Made by a program: the position numbers and the translations under genes. Below the pieces are notes generated by a model. That model did not search any database. It had not been told where the DNA came from and was given only the letters and a program-made list of their open reading frames with translations. Below, in pieces: positions 55,277-63,862 of a DNA stretch of 64,000 nucleotides; position 1 is the stretch's first letter; each line of letters starts with the position of its first letter. This DNA comes from Bacillota bacterium (lineage in GTDB: Bacteria; Bacillota; Clostridia; Tissierellales; MES13). The stretch spans positions 62,001 to 126,000 of the forward strand of contig VENA01000064.1 in NCBI GenBank assembly GCA_009711785.1. Direction: 5' to 3'.

Positions 55277-56608
55277 ATGATTAAAGTGAAAAAATTAAAC
55301 AAAGAATATAACTTAAATATTTGTCTAATACCTAATAAACTTTTTAAGTCTCTAAATTTAAACTTAAACACTAAATATAATATTAATCTAGGTCAATTAA
55401 GTATATCTACTTTCATAAAACCTAATAAAAGTACCGATGAAAATATGTATTTTAGTAACAAAATATTTTCAAATCTACATCTATTAGAGGATATCAATCT
55501 AAATATATGGAGAAATAATAAAGATATATATTTAGGTCCAGTGGTAGGATTTTTTGTTGATACAAGAGTTCTTACTGCAATCCTAGCAGGTAAGCCTTAT
55601 AAAGAATTTCGGGAGGTTTCTTTAAGTTATTTTAAAGTTAATACAAACACTAATTGCTTACTATATTATTTTTCTAAAGATGACATAAACTCTAATGGCT
55701 TATTAATTAATGGGTATATCTATTCTAATAAAGAAAAGAAATGGAAATCATATAAACTCCCTATACCTAATGTTATTTATAACAGATGTGAGGAATTTAA
55801 TATTCATAATTATTTTAAAGGTAATAAAAATATAAAATTTATAAACCCTGATATTGTTTTAGATAAATGGCATTTTTATAAAAAATTATTTAAATATAAG
55901 GATATAGAAAAATATTTGATAAAGACAACACTTTATAAAGGTTTTGAAAACATAAAAAAAATGTTAAATAAATGTGACTCATTGTTTATAAAAGCATACC
56001 ATGGTAGTCGAGGTAAACAAGTTTTATACATTAAAAGAAATGAAGAGGGTTTTGAAGTTGAACTTTATTTAAAAGGATTAAAGAGAATACAGATAAGTGA
56101 TATGAAAGAATTAGAAAAAATAGTTGGATATTTTACCGGTGATGGTAATTTTATAGTTCAAGAAAGAATCAATCTTATAAAGTATAAAGATAGATTCATA
56201 GACATCCGTGTTTTAATTCAAAAGAATATTTCAGGTAATTGGTATGCTAGAACTCCTTTTGCTCGAATAGGAAAAGGATCATTTGCTATTACAAATTACA
56301 GTGCAGGTGGAGATGGTTATTCATATACAACTATCTATCCTAATTTAAATAAGTATTATAAAAATATATCTATACCTACTTCTAAGACTTTAAAGGATAT
56401 TGCAATAAAAATTGCCACTTATATTGATAAGGAATATGGAGATTTTGGTGAAATAGGAATAGACTTAGCTATAGATGAAAATGGAAAAATCTATTTTATA
56501 GAAGGAAATGAATTCCCTGCTATATTACCTAATAAACTTAAAAACAAAAGTCTAGATAAATTTTCAAATATTTTAGAATATGCAATATTTTTATCTAAAA
56601 AAAGATAA
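55277..56608 (+). CDS. YheC/YheD-type endospore coat-associated protein, copy 2
   Basis: A 443-aa paralogue of the protein at 52978-54309, with the same domain plan: INLGQLSISTFIKP, YLGPVVGFFVDTRVL, LFIKAYHGSRGKQVLYIKR, FIDIRVLIQKNISGNW and GEIGIDLAIDENGKIYFIEG. AAAGGGG precedes the ATG. It stands alone and ends at a terminator shared with the kinase gene. The pair probably arose by inverted duplication; the sequences have diverged strongly. Confidence 0.9.
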   Translation: MIKVKKLNKEYNLNICLIPNKLFKSLNLNLNTKYNINLGQLSISTFIKPNKSTDENMYFSNKIFSNLHLLEDINLNIWRNNKDIYLGPVVGFFVDTRVLTAILAGKPYKEFREVSLSYFKVNTNTNCLLYYFSKDDINSNGLLINGYIYSNKEKKWKSYKLPIPNVIYNRCEEFNIHNYFKGNKNIKFINPDIVLDKWHFYKKLFKYKDIEKYLIKTTLYKGFENIKKMLNKCDSLFIKAYHGSRGKQVLYIKRNEEGFEVELYLKGLKRIQISDMKELEKIVGYFTGDGNFIVQERINLIKYKDRFIDIRVLIQKNISGNWYARTPFARIGKGSFAITNYSAGGDGYSYTTIYPNLNKYYKNISIPTSKTLKDIAIKIATYIDKEYGDFGEIGIDLAIDENGKIYFIEGNEFPAILPNKLKNKSLDKFSNILEYAIFLSKKR

Positions 56609-56630
56609 GCGGCGAAAAAATTCGCCGCTT
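56607..56630. terminator. Bidirectional terminator between YheC/D copy 2 and the histidine kinase
   Basis: AAGCGGCGAA at 56607-56616 pairs perfectly with TTCGCCGCTT at 56621-56630 around an AAAA loop. This is a very GC-rich stem for this DNA. Confidence 0.88.
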
Positions 56631-56640
56631 TAACTTACTA

Positions 56641-58752
56641 TTAATTTTCTTTATATTTAGGCATTTTTATTGTAACTTTAAATAAATCACCATCGATTTC
56701 AACATTAAACTTTCCTTGTTGTAGTACTACCAAGCTTTTAGCTATTGATAATCCCAAGCCGCTACCTTCGCTACTTCTTGACTCATCCCCTCTTTTAAAA
56801 CGCTCCATAAGTTCTTCAGAAGAAATATTTAGTTTAAAGGCAGAGATATTTTTCATTGTTAATATTATTTCATTACCAGTATCATTAATGTCTATATATA
56901 CCCTTGATTTTTTTAGTGAATATTTTAATATATTAGATAATAAATTTTCAAAAGCTCTCCATAATAATTTACCATCTGCTTTAATATACATTTTCTCTTC
57001 AGAATGATTTATATTAAATTCTAATTGTGATTTTTTAATTTTATCATCTAATTCTCCTAATCCTTGAGTCATTAAAGATACTATATCTATCTTTTCTAAG
57101 TTTAGAGGTATATTTCCACTTGATGCTTTAGATGCTTCAAACAAATCATCTGTTAGTGTTTTTAATCTTTGTGATTTTTGATTTAGTATTTTTATATAAT
57201 CTTTTGCCTTTTTATTATCAGTTTCTTTCTTTAACAAATCTATATAGGTTATTATAGATGTTAAAGGAGTTCTAATATCATGGGAAACATTAGTAATTAA
57301 TTCTGTTTTAAGTCTTTCACTTTTAAGCTCATTTTCTACAGCCTTGTTTAACCCTTCAGTTATACTATTTATATCTGTAGCGATACTTTTAAACTCCCCA
57401 TTACTAGATACAGCTATATCATGTTTTATATCTCCATCCTTTATTTTCTCAATACCTTCTTTTATTGCATTAAATTCTTTTACTTTCTTAAAAGCAACCC
57501 AAACTCCTAATCCTATAACTACTGGTAAAGAAATAAATGTTAGTGGTAATATAACAGTAAGTAATATTATTATTGGATATACTAAGACTATTGATAAAAT
57601 CTTAACTCCCACACTTCCACTATCATATATATCCTTTATGAATGTGAATATTTTATAAAATACAACATAAATTAAGGTATGTTTTATAAGTGTTTTATTT
57701 TTCATATGTTTAACTAGTGATAATATCAATAATAAACCTAAAGCACTTATTATTAATGTTATTGGAAATATAAACCCATAAATATCATTTGCAAATGATA
57801 AATTTATTGATTCCATACCTACCCATAATGCTATAAGGGATAAACATAATACTAAGTTTATATCATTATATATTTTATCAAGATAATTTAAGTTTACATC
57901 TTTATCATTAAAAGATTTTTTTCCTGTAACTTTTATTAAATATGCAAAAGTTAATAAAAACCCTAATAATAATAACATTAACTCAGAAAAACCATCACTT
58001 ATATACTCTTTATTTTCTTTCCAAGTATTTATCCTTTTATTTAAAAAATCATCAGTAAATCCAAGATATAATTCAATACCTTGTTGCTTTGCTTTATTTA
58101 TTTCAGGTTGTATCCAATAATAATTATGATTTTTATTTATCTCTTCTGGATATATTTGAATCTTACTACCATCAATTTTAAAATAACAAGGATATGTTCT
58201 ATGAAAGTTTTTTACTTTATGTAAACTATTTGTATATGTATTTTCCCCATCACTTACATAGTAGATTATTCCATCAGTTTGCAGATTGTTTAAATAAAAC
58301 TTATATTCTTTTAAATCTTCTTTGATTAATTCTTCCTTTATATTTGAAATTCTATCTGCATAAACTTCTTCAAATTTTTCATAATTCCCTTCCTCTGATA
58401 TTGCTTGTTTATAGTATGTTGAGTGATATTTAAAGTCCCTAAAAAGATCTTCTTTTTTTGTTATAATATCCATATCTGTAATCGTATTACCTTCTAATAT
58501 ATAATCTTCATTTTTAAACTCAATTATATTTATTAAACTATTAATAAGATCATCAGATTCAAATATAAATCCTCTTCCTTGAAAGTAACTATCTTCAAAA
58601 CCAATGTCTATATCATGATATCTCATATTACTTTCAAAATTTAATAAATCTACTGTAAGTGTTACTGCTTTTGAAAAACAAATTACTGAAATTAAAAAAA
58701 CAATTATTTTTGTTATTATAAAATGGCTATAGCTTTTCAACTTTATATCCAA
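56641..58752 (-). CDS. Sensor histidine kinase
   Basis: A 703-aa membrane kinase. TM1 is at residues 12-31, a large extracellular domain spans about 35-250, and four or five further helices follow between 255 and 425 (LMLLLLGFLLTFAYLI, LIALWVGMESI, FPITLIISALGLLLIL). A HAMP-like linker comes next, then HisKA with NVSHDIRTPLTSIITYI near residue 491, and a HATPase domain (DESRSSEGSGLGLSIAKSL). It starts with TTG inside the end of the response-regulator gene, so the two are coupled. The multi-helix input with an external domain suggests sensing of an envelope or extracellular signal. Confidence 0.92.
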   Translation of the reverse strand: MDIKLKSYSHFIITKIIVFLISVICFSKAVTLTVDLLNFESNMRYHDIDIGFEDSYFQGRGFIFESDDLINSLINIIEFKNEDYILEGNTITDMDIITKKEDLFRDFKYHSTYYKQAISEEGNYEKFEEVYADRISNIKEELIKEDLKEYKFYLNNLQTDGIIYYVSDGENTYTNSLHKVKNFHRTYPCYFKIDGSKIQIYPEEINKNHNYYWIQPEINKAKQQGIELYLGFTDDFLNKRINTWKENKEYISDGFSELMLLLLGFLLTFAYLIKVTGKKSFNDKDVNLNYLDKIYNDINLVLCLSLIALWVGMESINLSFANDIYGFIFPITLIISALGLLLILSLVKHMKNKTLIKHTLIYVVFYKIFTFIKDIYDSGSVGVKILSIVLVYPIIILLTVILPLTFISLPVVIGLGVWVAFKKVKEFNAIKEGIEKIKDGDIKHDIAVSSNGEFKSIATDINSITEGLNKAVENELKSERLKTELITNVSHDIRTPLTSIITYIDLLKKETDNKKAKDYIKILNQKSQRLKTLTDDLFEASKASSGNIPLNLEKIDIVSLMTQGLGELDDKIKKSQLEFNINHSEEKMYIKADGKLLWRAFENLLSNILKYSLKKSRVYIDINDTGNEIILTMKNISAFKLNISSEELMERFKRGDESRSSEGSGLGLSIAKSLVVLQQGKFNVEIDGDLFKVTIKMPKYKEN

Positions 58753-59413
58753 TCCCCCACACCACCTTTAAATATTTTGGTTCTTTAGGATTTATCTCTA
58801 TCTTTTCCCTTATTTTTCTTATGTGAACTGCCACTGTATTTTCTGCATTATAAGCTTCTTCATTCCATACTCTTTCATATATTTCATCTATTGAATATAC
58901 TCTTCCTGCATTTTCTGTAAGAAGTTTTAATATCTTATACTGAACTGGTGTAACTTTAACTTCTTTTCCATCTACAGATACAATCTTACTCTCATCATCT
59001 ACTATAAGACCACCTGTTTTAAATACATTTTCTTTAAGTTTATAACTACCTAAAGAAGTATATCTTCTTAGCTGAGATTTAACCCTAGCTATTAATTCTA
59101 ATGGATTAAAAGGTTTAGTTAGGTAATCATCAGCACCCATATTTAAACCCATTATTTTATCTGTATCCTCAGATTTAGCAGATAACATTATAACCGGTAT
59201 ATTATTATCTTCTCTAATTTTCATTGTAGCTTTTAAACCATCCATTTCAGGCATCATGATATCCATAATAATGAGATGAATTTCATTATTTTTAATAATA
59301 TCTAATGCTTTTTTTCCATTAAAAGCTTTAAACACCTTATAATCTTCATTTCTAAGATAAATTTCTATTGCCTCTACTATTTCCTTGTCATCATCACATA
59401 CTAAAATATTCAT
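58727..59413 (-). CDS. OmpR/VanR-type response regulator
   Basis: A 228-aa two-domain regulator. The receiver has CDDDKEIVEAIEIYL, phospho-acceptor Asp in LIIMDIMMPEMDG (near residue 51) and KPFNPLELIARV. The winged-helix output has VTPVQYKILKLLTENAGRVYS and NTVAVHIRKIREKI. GGGGGG precedes the ATG. It heads the operon with the kinase. Three CTTAAG repeats upstream are its probable binding sites, so it likely controls itself. Confidence 0.95.
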   Translation of the reverse strand: MNILVCDDDKEIVEAIEIYLRNEDYKVFKAFNGKKALDIIKNNEIHLIIMDIMMPEMDGLKATMKIREDNNIPVIMLSAKSEDTDKIMGLNMGADDYLTKPFNPLELIARVKSQLRRYTSLGSYKLKENVFKTGGLIVDDESKIVSVDGKEVKVTPVQYKILKLLTENAGRVYSIDEIYERVWNEEAYNAENTVAVHIRKIREKIEINPKEPKYLKVVWGIGYKVEKL

Positions 59414-59445
59414 GATGTATCCCCCCGATAAATCAATTTGTTCAT

Positions 59446-59536
59446 ATTATACCACACCCTTTACTTTTAACTTCAAAGTAATTTTATCAATAAAATCTTA
59501 AGAAATACTTTTAAAAAATCTTAAGATTTCCTTAAG
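59446..59536 (-). promoter_or_regulatory. Response-regulator promoter with CTTAAG operator repeats
   Basis: On the minus strand a TATAAT (59451-59446) lies 32 bases before the start. Upstream are CTTAAG at 59531-59536, 59520-59525 and 59497-59502. The first two are 11 bases apart and the third about two turns on, the spacing of tandem half-sites for OmpR-family regulators. No good -35 is seen, consistent with activator dependence. Confidence 0.65.
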
Positions 59537-59546
59537 ATTGAAAAAA

Positions 59547-59571
59547 CTGTAAAGGGAAAATCCCTTTACAG
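59547..59571 (-). terminator. Rho-independent terminator of the alpha/beta hydrolase gene
   Basis: CTGTAAAGGGA at 59547-59557 pairs with TCCCTTTACAG at 59561-59571. On the minus strand TTTTTT follows. It lies 15 bases past the hydrolase stop. Confidence 0.92.
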
Positions 59572-59585
59572 CTCTTAAATTCAAA

Positions 59586-60530
59586 CTATTTATTTATAAT
59601 AAATTTTATTGCTCCATTTAATATGTCCTCAAAATCATTAGGATAATCATGATCTAAGTCCTTAATAATCTTAAATTCATGTTTTATATTTTCTTTCTCT
59701 AATAAAGATACAAAATCTTTACTACATTCATAACAATCTTCATCCTTATCACCACAGATAATAAAACCTTTTATATCTTTTTCTTTTAATTTTTTTATTA
59801 AACTTTTCCATTCATTTAGTTCTGGTAACCAAGGCGAAACAAAAATAAATCCTTTTGCTTTAATATTATCATTCAATAATAAATTTAAAGCTACCCTACA
59901 TCCTGCAGAAAATCCACCAATGATAATATTGTCTAAATCTATGTTATAATTTTTAATTATATTTTTAAAATGCCTTTTCACCTCATCTGTCCCCTTACAA
60001 AGATCTTCCCAATTGTAAGCATCTGAGAATTCAATTTGTGAGGATTGAGGTAATGCTAAAGTAAATTTATCAGTAACAGATTTCCAATAATCCTCTGTTA
60101 GTTCTATATTTTCTTGATTTCCATGTAATGAAATAAATAAAGGCTTTCTTTCTTTATTTCCCTTATTATTAACAATTTTTATTTTACTCTCTAAAGATTT
60201 CTTTGCTTTTTCTTCTCTTATTTTACATAGATTAATCATATCTTTGAATTCATTATATTTATAAAGTGGTTTTAAATCTTCATCTTTGGTTAAATAATCA
60301 TAACTATACCAAAAGCCTTTTTTTATTATAGCTTCTCTCATTATATTTAAAGCTTCTCTTTCAAGTCCTGATGCACTAGCTAATGCATATCTAAAATTAA
60401 ATATTTGTGCTTTATTTCCTTTTACTTTATAAGCATTTTCTGTAATATAGTTATAAGCCTTTAAACTCCCACTTTTTTTAAGTAACTCTAAAGTCCTATT
60501 TAATAAATTTGTATACGTTATTTTTTTCAT
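59586..60530 (-). CDS. Alpha/beta hydrolase (serine esterase-like) with helical N-terminal domain
   Basis: A 314-aa protein. The first 120 residues are helical with TPR-like character (RTLELLKKSGSLKAYNYI). The hydrolase domain has ISLHGNQENIE, the nucleophile elbow IIIGGFSAGCRVAL near residue 210, the Asp in IICGDKDEDCYEC and the His in DLDHDYPNDF. It resembles carboxylesterase/phospholipase-type cytosolic hydrolases of Firmicutes. AGGAGG precedes the ATG. A 22-codon ORF and a long inverted repeat lie in its 5' leader. No signal peptide, so cytosolic. Confidence 0.88.
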   Translation of the reverse strand: MKKITYTNLLNRTLELLKKSGSLKAYNYITENAYKVKGNKAQIFNFRYALASASGLEREALNIMREAIIKKGFWYSYDYLTKDEDLKPLYKYNEFKDMINLCKIREEKAKKSLESKIKIVNNKGNKERKPLFISLHGNQENIELTEDYWKSVTDKFTLALPQSSQIEFSDAYNWEDLCKGTDEVKRHFKNIIKNYNIDLDNIIIGGFSAGCRVALNLLLNDNIKAKGFIFVSPWLPELNEWKSLIKKLKEKDIKGFIICGDKDEDCYECSKDFVSLLEKENIKHEFKIIKDLDHDYPNDFEDILNGAIKFIINK

Positions 60531-60587
60531 AAATTACCTCCTAAAATTTTTTAGGCATTAAAATAGCCTTGAAAACATAGAAATTCC

Positions 60588-60659
60588 TGCTCCAAGGTTC
60601 ATAAGGTAAATATGAATTTAGTTTATTAAATACTTAACTTATCCTAAATCCTCGGAGCA
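60588..60659 (-). promoter_or_regulatory. Structured leader upstream of the hydrolase
   Basis: TGCTCC at 60588-60593 pairs with GGAGCA at 60654-60659. Further pairing of ATAAG/CTTAT inside gives a long interrupted hairpin, about 60 bases before the hydrolase ATG. It overlaps the end of the 22-codon upstream ORF, so a ribosome on that ORF would change the fold. It does not match a riboswitch class that I can name. Confidence 0.55.
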
Positions 60660-60702
60660 ATGTTTTATAATTGTATGATAATACTATATTCATCTTTTTC
60701 AT
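60634..60702 (-). CDS. Possible 22-aa leader peptide of the hydrolase
   Basis: ATG at 60702 with AAAGGAG 9 bases upstream encodes MKKMNIVLSYNYKTLLRGFR then IS and a stop. The ribosome binding site is as good as that of any gene here. The last third of the ORF forms one arm of the leader hairpin. This is the layout of translation-attenuated leaders, so control by ribosome stalling or starvation is possible. Coding value by itself is unproven. Confidence 0.5.
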   Translation of the reverse strand: MKKMNIVLSYNYKTLLRGFRIS

Positions 60703-60831
60703 AATACATCACTCCTTTTAAAGTTATTTATCTTTATACTATAATAGATTTAATCTAAAATCAATATGATATTTATTTTTATTATCTATAGCCTTTCCCC
60801 ATTATTTAATAAATAATGGGGGAAAATTATA
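60703..60831. other. Spacer between the hydrolase leader and lplA
   Basis: Together with the leader this makes a 301-base gap. It holds the presumed hydrolase promoter on the minus strand and the end of lplA. A short palindrome TTATTTAATAAATAA near 60805 could be the lplA terminator, but it is weak. Confidence 0.4.
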
Positions 60832-61815
60832 CTATACAGTTAAAAACTCTGCAAATTCTTCTATTTTAAGTCCATTAAAATAATCTGTAAGATCAATATT
60901 TTTTAAATCCCTTTTTATACTTTTCTTTTCATATATTCTATCACATAAAAATTCTTCTAGCTCTTTTATATTTCTCCTTGTAAAGAAATCACCAAATATT
61001 TTACAGTCTTTAATTTTTCCATTTTTAACATTCAGTCTTACATCAATTAAACCACATGGAAATTTATCAATCTTTTGAATTTCATATTTTGGAGAATTTC
61101 CCCAGTTCCAATCCCATGTGCTAAATTTCCCTTCTGCAGCTTTAGTAATTTTATTTAATTCATCTTTACTTAAAACATATTCTTCTATACCCTCATTATT
61201 TGAAATATAATTTAAAATATGTTCCTTCAGTTCAAATATTGACATCTCCCTATCTAAATAATCTTTAACATTTGCAACCCTACTTCTAACTGATTTAATG
61301 CCCTTTGACTTTATTTTTAAGTCTTTAACCTTTAAAGCTTTAGTTAAATTACCCATATCAGCATCAAATAGTAATGTCCCATGACTTAATATTCTTCCCT
61401 TTTTATAGTATTGTGCATTTCCTGATATCTTTTTACCGTCAACTAATATATCGTTTCTGCCTGAAAGCTTAGCCTCTACTCCTAATTTTTTCAATGCATT
61501 TATTACTGGTTTTGTGAATTTTTCAAAATCATTAACATATTCCTTTTCTGCCTTTTGGATAAATGAAAAATTCAAATTCCCTATATCATGATATACTGCT
61601 CCTCCACCTGATAATCTTCTAGCTACAGTAATATCATTTTCTTTGACAAATTCTTTATTAACTTCCTCTATAGTGTTTTGATGCTTACCGACAATTATAG
61701 AAGGTTTATGTATATAAAAGAAAATATAGCTATCCTCTAATGCTTCATTCATTAGATACTCTTCAAGTGCAAAATTATAATATGGTATATTCCAATTTGT
61801 TTTTATATATTTCAT
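60832..61815 (-). CDS. lplA: Lipoate-protein ligase A
   Basis: A protein of about 327 aa that activates lipoate with ATP and attaches it to lipoyl domains or GcvH. It shows NFALEEYLMNEALEDSYIFFY, IIVGKHQNTIEEVN, the conserved RRLSGGGAVYHDIGNLNFSF, the catalytic lysine region DGKKISGNAQYYKKGRILSHGT (quoted as DGKKISGNAQYYKKGR) and the C-terminal accessory domain (FSTWDWNWGNSPKYEI). The ATG at 61815 has AGGGGG 6 bases upstream and is preferred to 61821. It is a single gene divergent from prfC. Confidence 0.95.
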   Translation of the reverse strand: MKYIKTNWNIPYYNFALEEYLMNEALEDSYIFFYIHKPSIIVGKHQNTIEEVNKEFVKENDITVARRLSGGGAVYHDIGNLNFSFIQKAEKEYVNDFEKFTKPVINALKKLGVEAKLSGRNDILVDGKKISGNAQYYKKGRILSHGTLLFDADMGNLTKALKVKDLKIKSKGIKSVRSRVANVKDYLDREMSIFELKEHILNYISNNEGIEEYVLSKDELNKITKAAEGKFSTWDWNWGNSPKYEIQKIDKFPCGLIDVRLNVKNGKIKDCKIFGDFFTRRNIKELEEFLCDRIYEKKSIKRDLKNIDLTDYFNGLKIEEFAEFLTV

Positions 61816-61964
61816 TTTCATCCCCCTAGTATAATAATATTTCCCTTGCTAGCGATATCTTTTAATATTTCTTTGATTATCTAGACTACTTTATTATATC
61901 AAAAAAAATTATACTTTTCAGTACTCACCTTTCTTGCTATTTTAAAGTCTTTATTAGCACCCAT

Positions 61965-61996
61965 ATAGATTAATTAAAATATCTTAATTAATCTAT
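61965..61996. repeat. 13-bp perfect inverted repeat between lplA and prfC
   Basis: ATAGATTAATTAA (61965-61977) and TTAATTAATCTAT (61984-61996) around a 6-base loop. No T-run follows on either side, and neighbouring genes are transcribed away from it, so an operator is as likely as a terminator. Confidence 0.6.
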
Positions 61997-62079
61997 AAAA
62001 GATGAAACACCAAAAAAACTCATTTTACTAATAAATTATCATTTTAGTTATAAATCTTTATAAACTTTTAAAATAACAA

Positions 62080-62108
62080 TTGACAACTACCAAATAAAAG
62101 TATACCAT
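62080..62108 (+). promoter_or_regulatory. Sigma-A-type promoter of prfC
   Basis: A perfect TTGACA (62080-62085), a 17-base spacer and TACCAT (62103-62108), 65 bases before the prfC start. Confidence 0.6.
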
Positions 62109-62172
62109 CAAAAAGGCTATATTTTTATTTAATGATGACTATAATAAATAATATAAATAAAGGAAGATTATA

Positions 62173-63771
62173 ATGTCAAAAAACAAATTAAATTTTACTA
62201 AAGAAGTCAAAAGACGAAGAACTTTTGCTATTATTTCCCACCCTGATGCTGGGAAAACTACATTAACAGAAAAATTCCTACTATATGGAGGTGCCATTCG
62301 TAAGGCAGGCTCTATTAAATCAAAAAAAGCTAATAAACATGCTTCATCAGACTGGATGGAAATAGAAAAACAAAGGGGAGTATCTGTTACATCAAGTGTA
62401 CTTCAATTTGAATATAATGACTATTGTATTAACATTTTAGATACACCTGGACACCAAGATTTCAGTGAAGATACTTATAGAACATTAATGGCAGCAGATA
62501 GCGCTGTTATGGTTATTGATTCTTCTAAGGGTGTTGAAGAGCAAACGAAAAAGCTTTTTCAAGTTTGTAAAATGAGAGGTATTCCTATTTTTACTTTTAT
62601 CAACAAAATGGACCGTATGGGTAGAGGTCCTCTTGAGCTATTAGAAGATATTGAAAAAGTTTTAGGTATACGTTCTTACCCTATGAATTGGCCTATTGGT
62701 GAAGGTAAAAATTTCAAAGGAGTATTTAATCGTCAAAAGGAACAAATTGAACTTTTTAACGACGGTAACCATGGTCAATCAATAGCGAAAGCAATCACAG
62801 GGGATATCACTGATAATAAATTTAGTGAATTATTAGGAGATGACCTTCATAAACAACTTCTAAGTGATACTGAACTTTTAGATATTGCAGGGGATGATTT
62901 TGATTTAGAAAAAATCCTAAGTGGAGATTTAACACCTGTATTTTTTGGAAGTGCACTAACAAACTTTGGTGTAGAACCATTTTTAGAATCATTTTTAAAC
63001 ATTACTCCACCACCAAGACCCCGTGAGAGTAACCTAGGGGAAATTGATCCTAAATCTAAGAATTTTTCAGGTTTCGTTTTTAAAATTCAGGCAAATATGA
63101 ACCCTAACCATAGGGATAGAATTGCTTTTTTAAGAGTTTGTTCTGGAAAATTTGAAAAGGGTATGACAGTAAATCACGTTCAGAAGGATAAAAAGGTTAG
63201 ATTATCTCAACCTCAACAATTTTTAGCACAGGATAGAGTTATAGTAGATACAGCCTATCCTGGAGATATTATAGGGATTCATGATCCTGGAATATTTAAT
63301 ATAGGTGATACTTTAACTGAGGATAAATCAAAACTACAATATAAAGAAATTCCTCAATTCGCATCTGAACATTTTGCTAAAATATCTACTAAAAACTCCC
63401 TTAAAAGAAAGCAATTTTTAAAGGGCATTACTCAATTAGCAGAGGAAGGTACTATTCAAGTTTATAAACAACCTAATATAGGAATAAGTGAATTTATTAT
63501 AGGTGTTGTTGGTATCCTTCAATTTGATGTATTAGAATACCGTTTAAAAAATGAATATGGTGTAGATATTATTAAACGACAACTCCCATATCGTTATATC
63601 CGCTGGGTAGAAATGGATAATTTTGATCCAGATACTTTCTCAACAACAATGGATACAATGATAGTTGAAGACCAAAATGATAATCCTGTATTATTATTTC
63701 AAAATAAATGGTCTATAGATACTGTTAAAGAGCGTAACAAAAATGCTACTTTAAAAGACGTCTCAATATAA
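62173..63771 (+). CDS. prfC: Peptide chain release factor 3
   Basis: A 532-aa translational GTPase that recycles release factors RF1/RF2. The G motifs are visible: SHPDAGKTTLTEKFL (G1), ILDTPGHQDFSEDTYRTL (G3) and FINKMDRMG (G4). The RF3-typical KHASSDWMEIEKQRGVSVTS lies in switch I, and the C-terminal domain has the SEFIIGVVGILQFDVLEYRL segment. The length equals the family's. AAAGGAAG precedes the ATG. It is monocistronic with its own promoter and terminator. Confidence 0.97.
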   Translation: MSKNKLNFTKEVKRRRTFAIISHPDAGKTTLTEKFLLYGGAIRKAGSIKSKKANKHASSDWMEIEKQRGVSVTSSVLQFEYNDYCINILDTPGHQDFSEDTYRTLMAADSAVMVIDSSKGVEEQTKKLFQVCKMRGIPIFTFINKMDRMGRGPLELLEDIEKVLGIRSYPMNWPIGEGKNFKGVFNRQKEQIELFNDGNHGQSIAKAITGDITDNKFSELLGDDLHKQLLSDTELLDIAGDDFDLEKILSGDLTPVFFGSALTNFGVEPFLESFLNITPPPRPRESNLGEIDPKSKNFSGFVFKIQANMNPNHRDRIAFLRVCSGKFEKGMTVNHVQKDKKVRLSQPQQFLAQDRVIVDTAYPGDIIGIHDPGIFNIGDTLTEDKSKLQYKEIPQFASEHFAKISTKNSLKRKQFLKGITQLAEEGTIQVYKQPNIGISEFIIGVVGILQFDVLEYRLKNEYGVDIIKRQLPYRYIRWVEMDNFDPDTFSTTMDTMIVEDQNDNPVLLFQNKWSIDTVKERNKNATLKDVSI

Positions 63772-63775
63772 TATT

Positions 63776-63812
63776 AAACGTCTATGTTTATTAATACTAT
63801 ACATAGACGTTT
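63776..63812 (+). terminator. Rho-independent terminator of prfC
   Basis: AAACGTCTATGT at 63776-63787 pairs with ACATAGACGTTT at 63801-63812, followed by ATATTTTTTT. It lies 4 bases after the stop. Confidence 0.9.
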
Positions 63813-63862
63813 ATATTTTTTTATAATTATAGATTTACATATTTAAAAGAAAGGAGTTTTAT

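Larger units (their letters stand above)
61816..62172. other. Divergent intergenic region lplA/prfC
   Basis: 357 bases without a gene. It holds a 13-bp perfect inverted repeat at 61965-61996 and the prfC promoter at 62080-62108. Otherwise it is AT-rich. Confidence 0.55.

Noticed and set aside
60588..60659. Known riboswitch before the hydrolase
   Set aside because: I compared the fold by eye with THF, SAM, preQ1 and T-box layouts and found no matching conserved core; the translated leader fits better.
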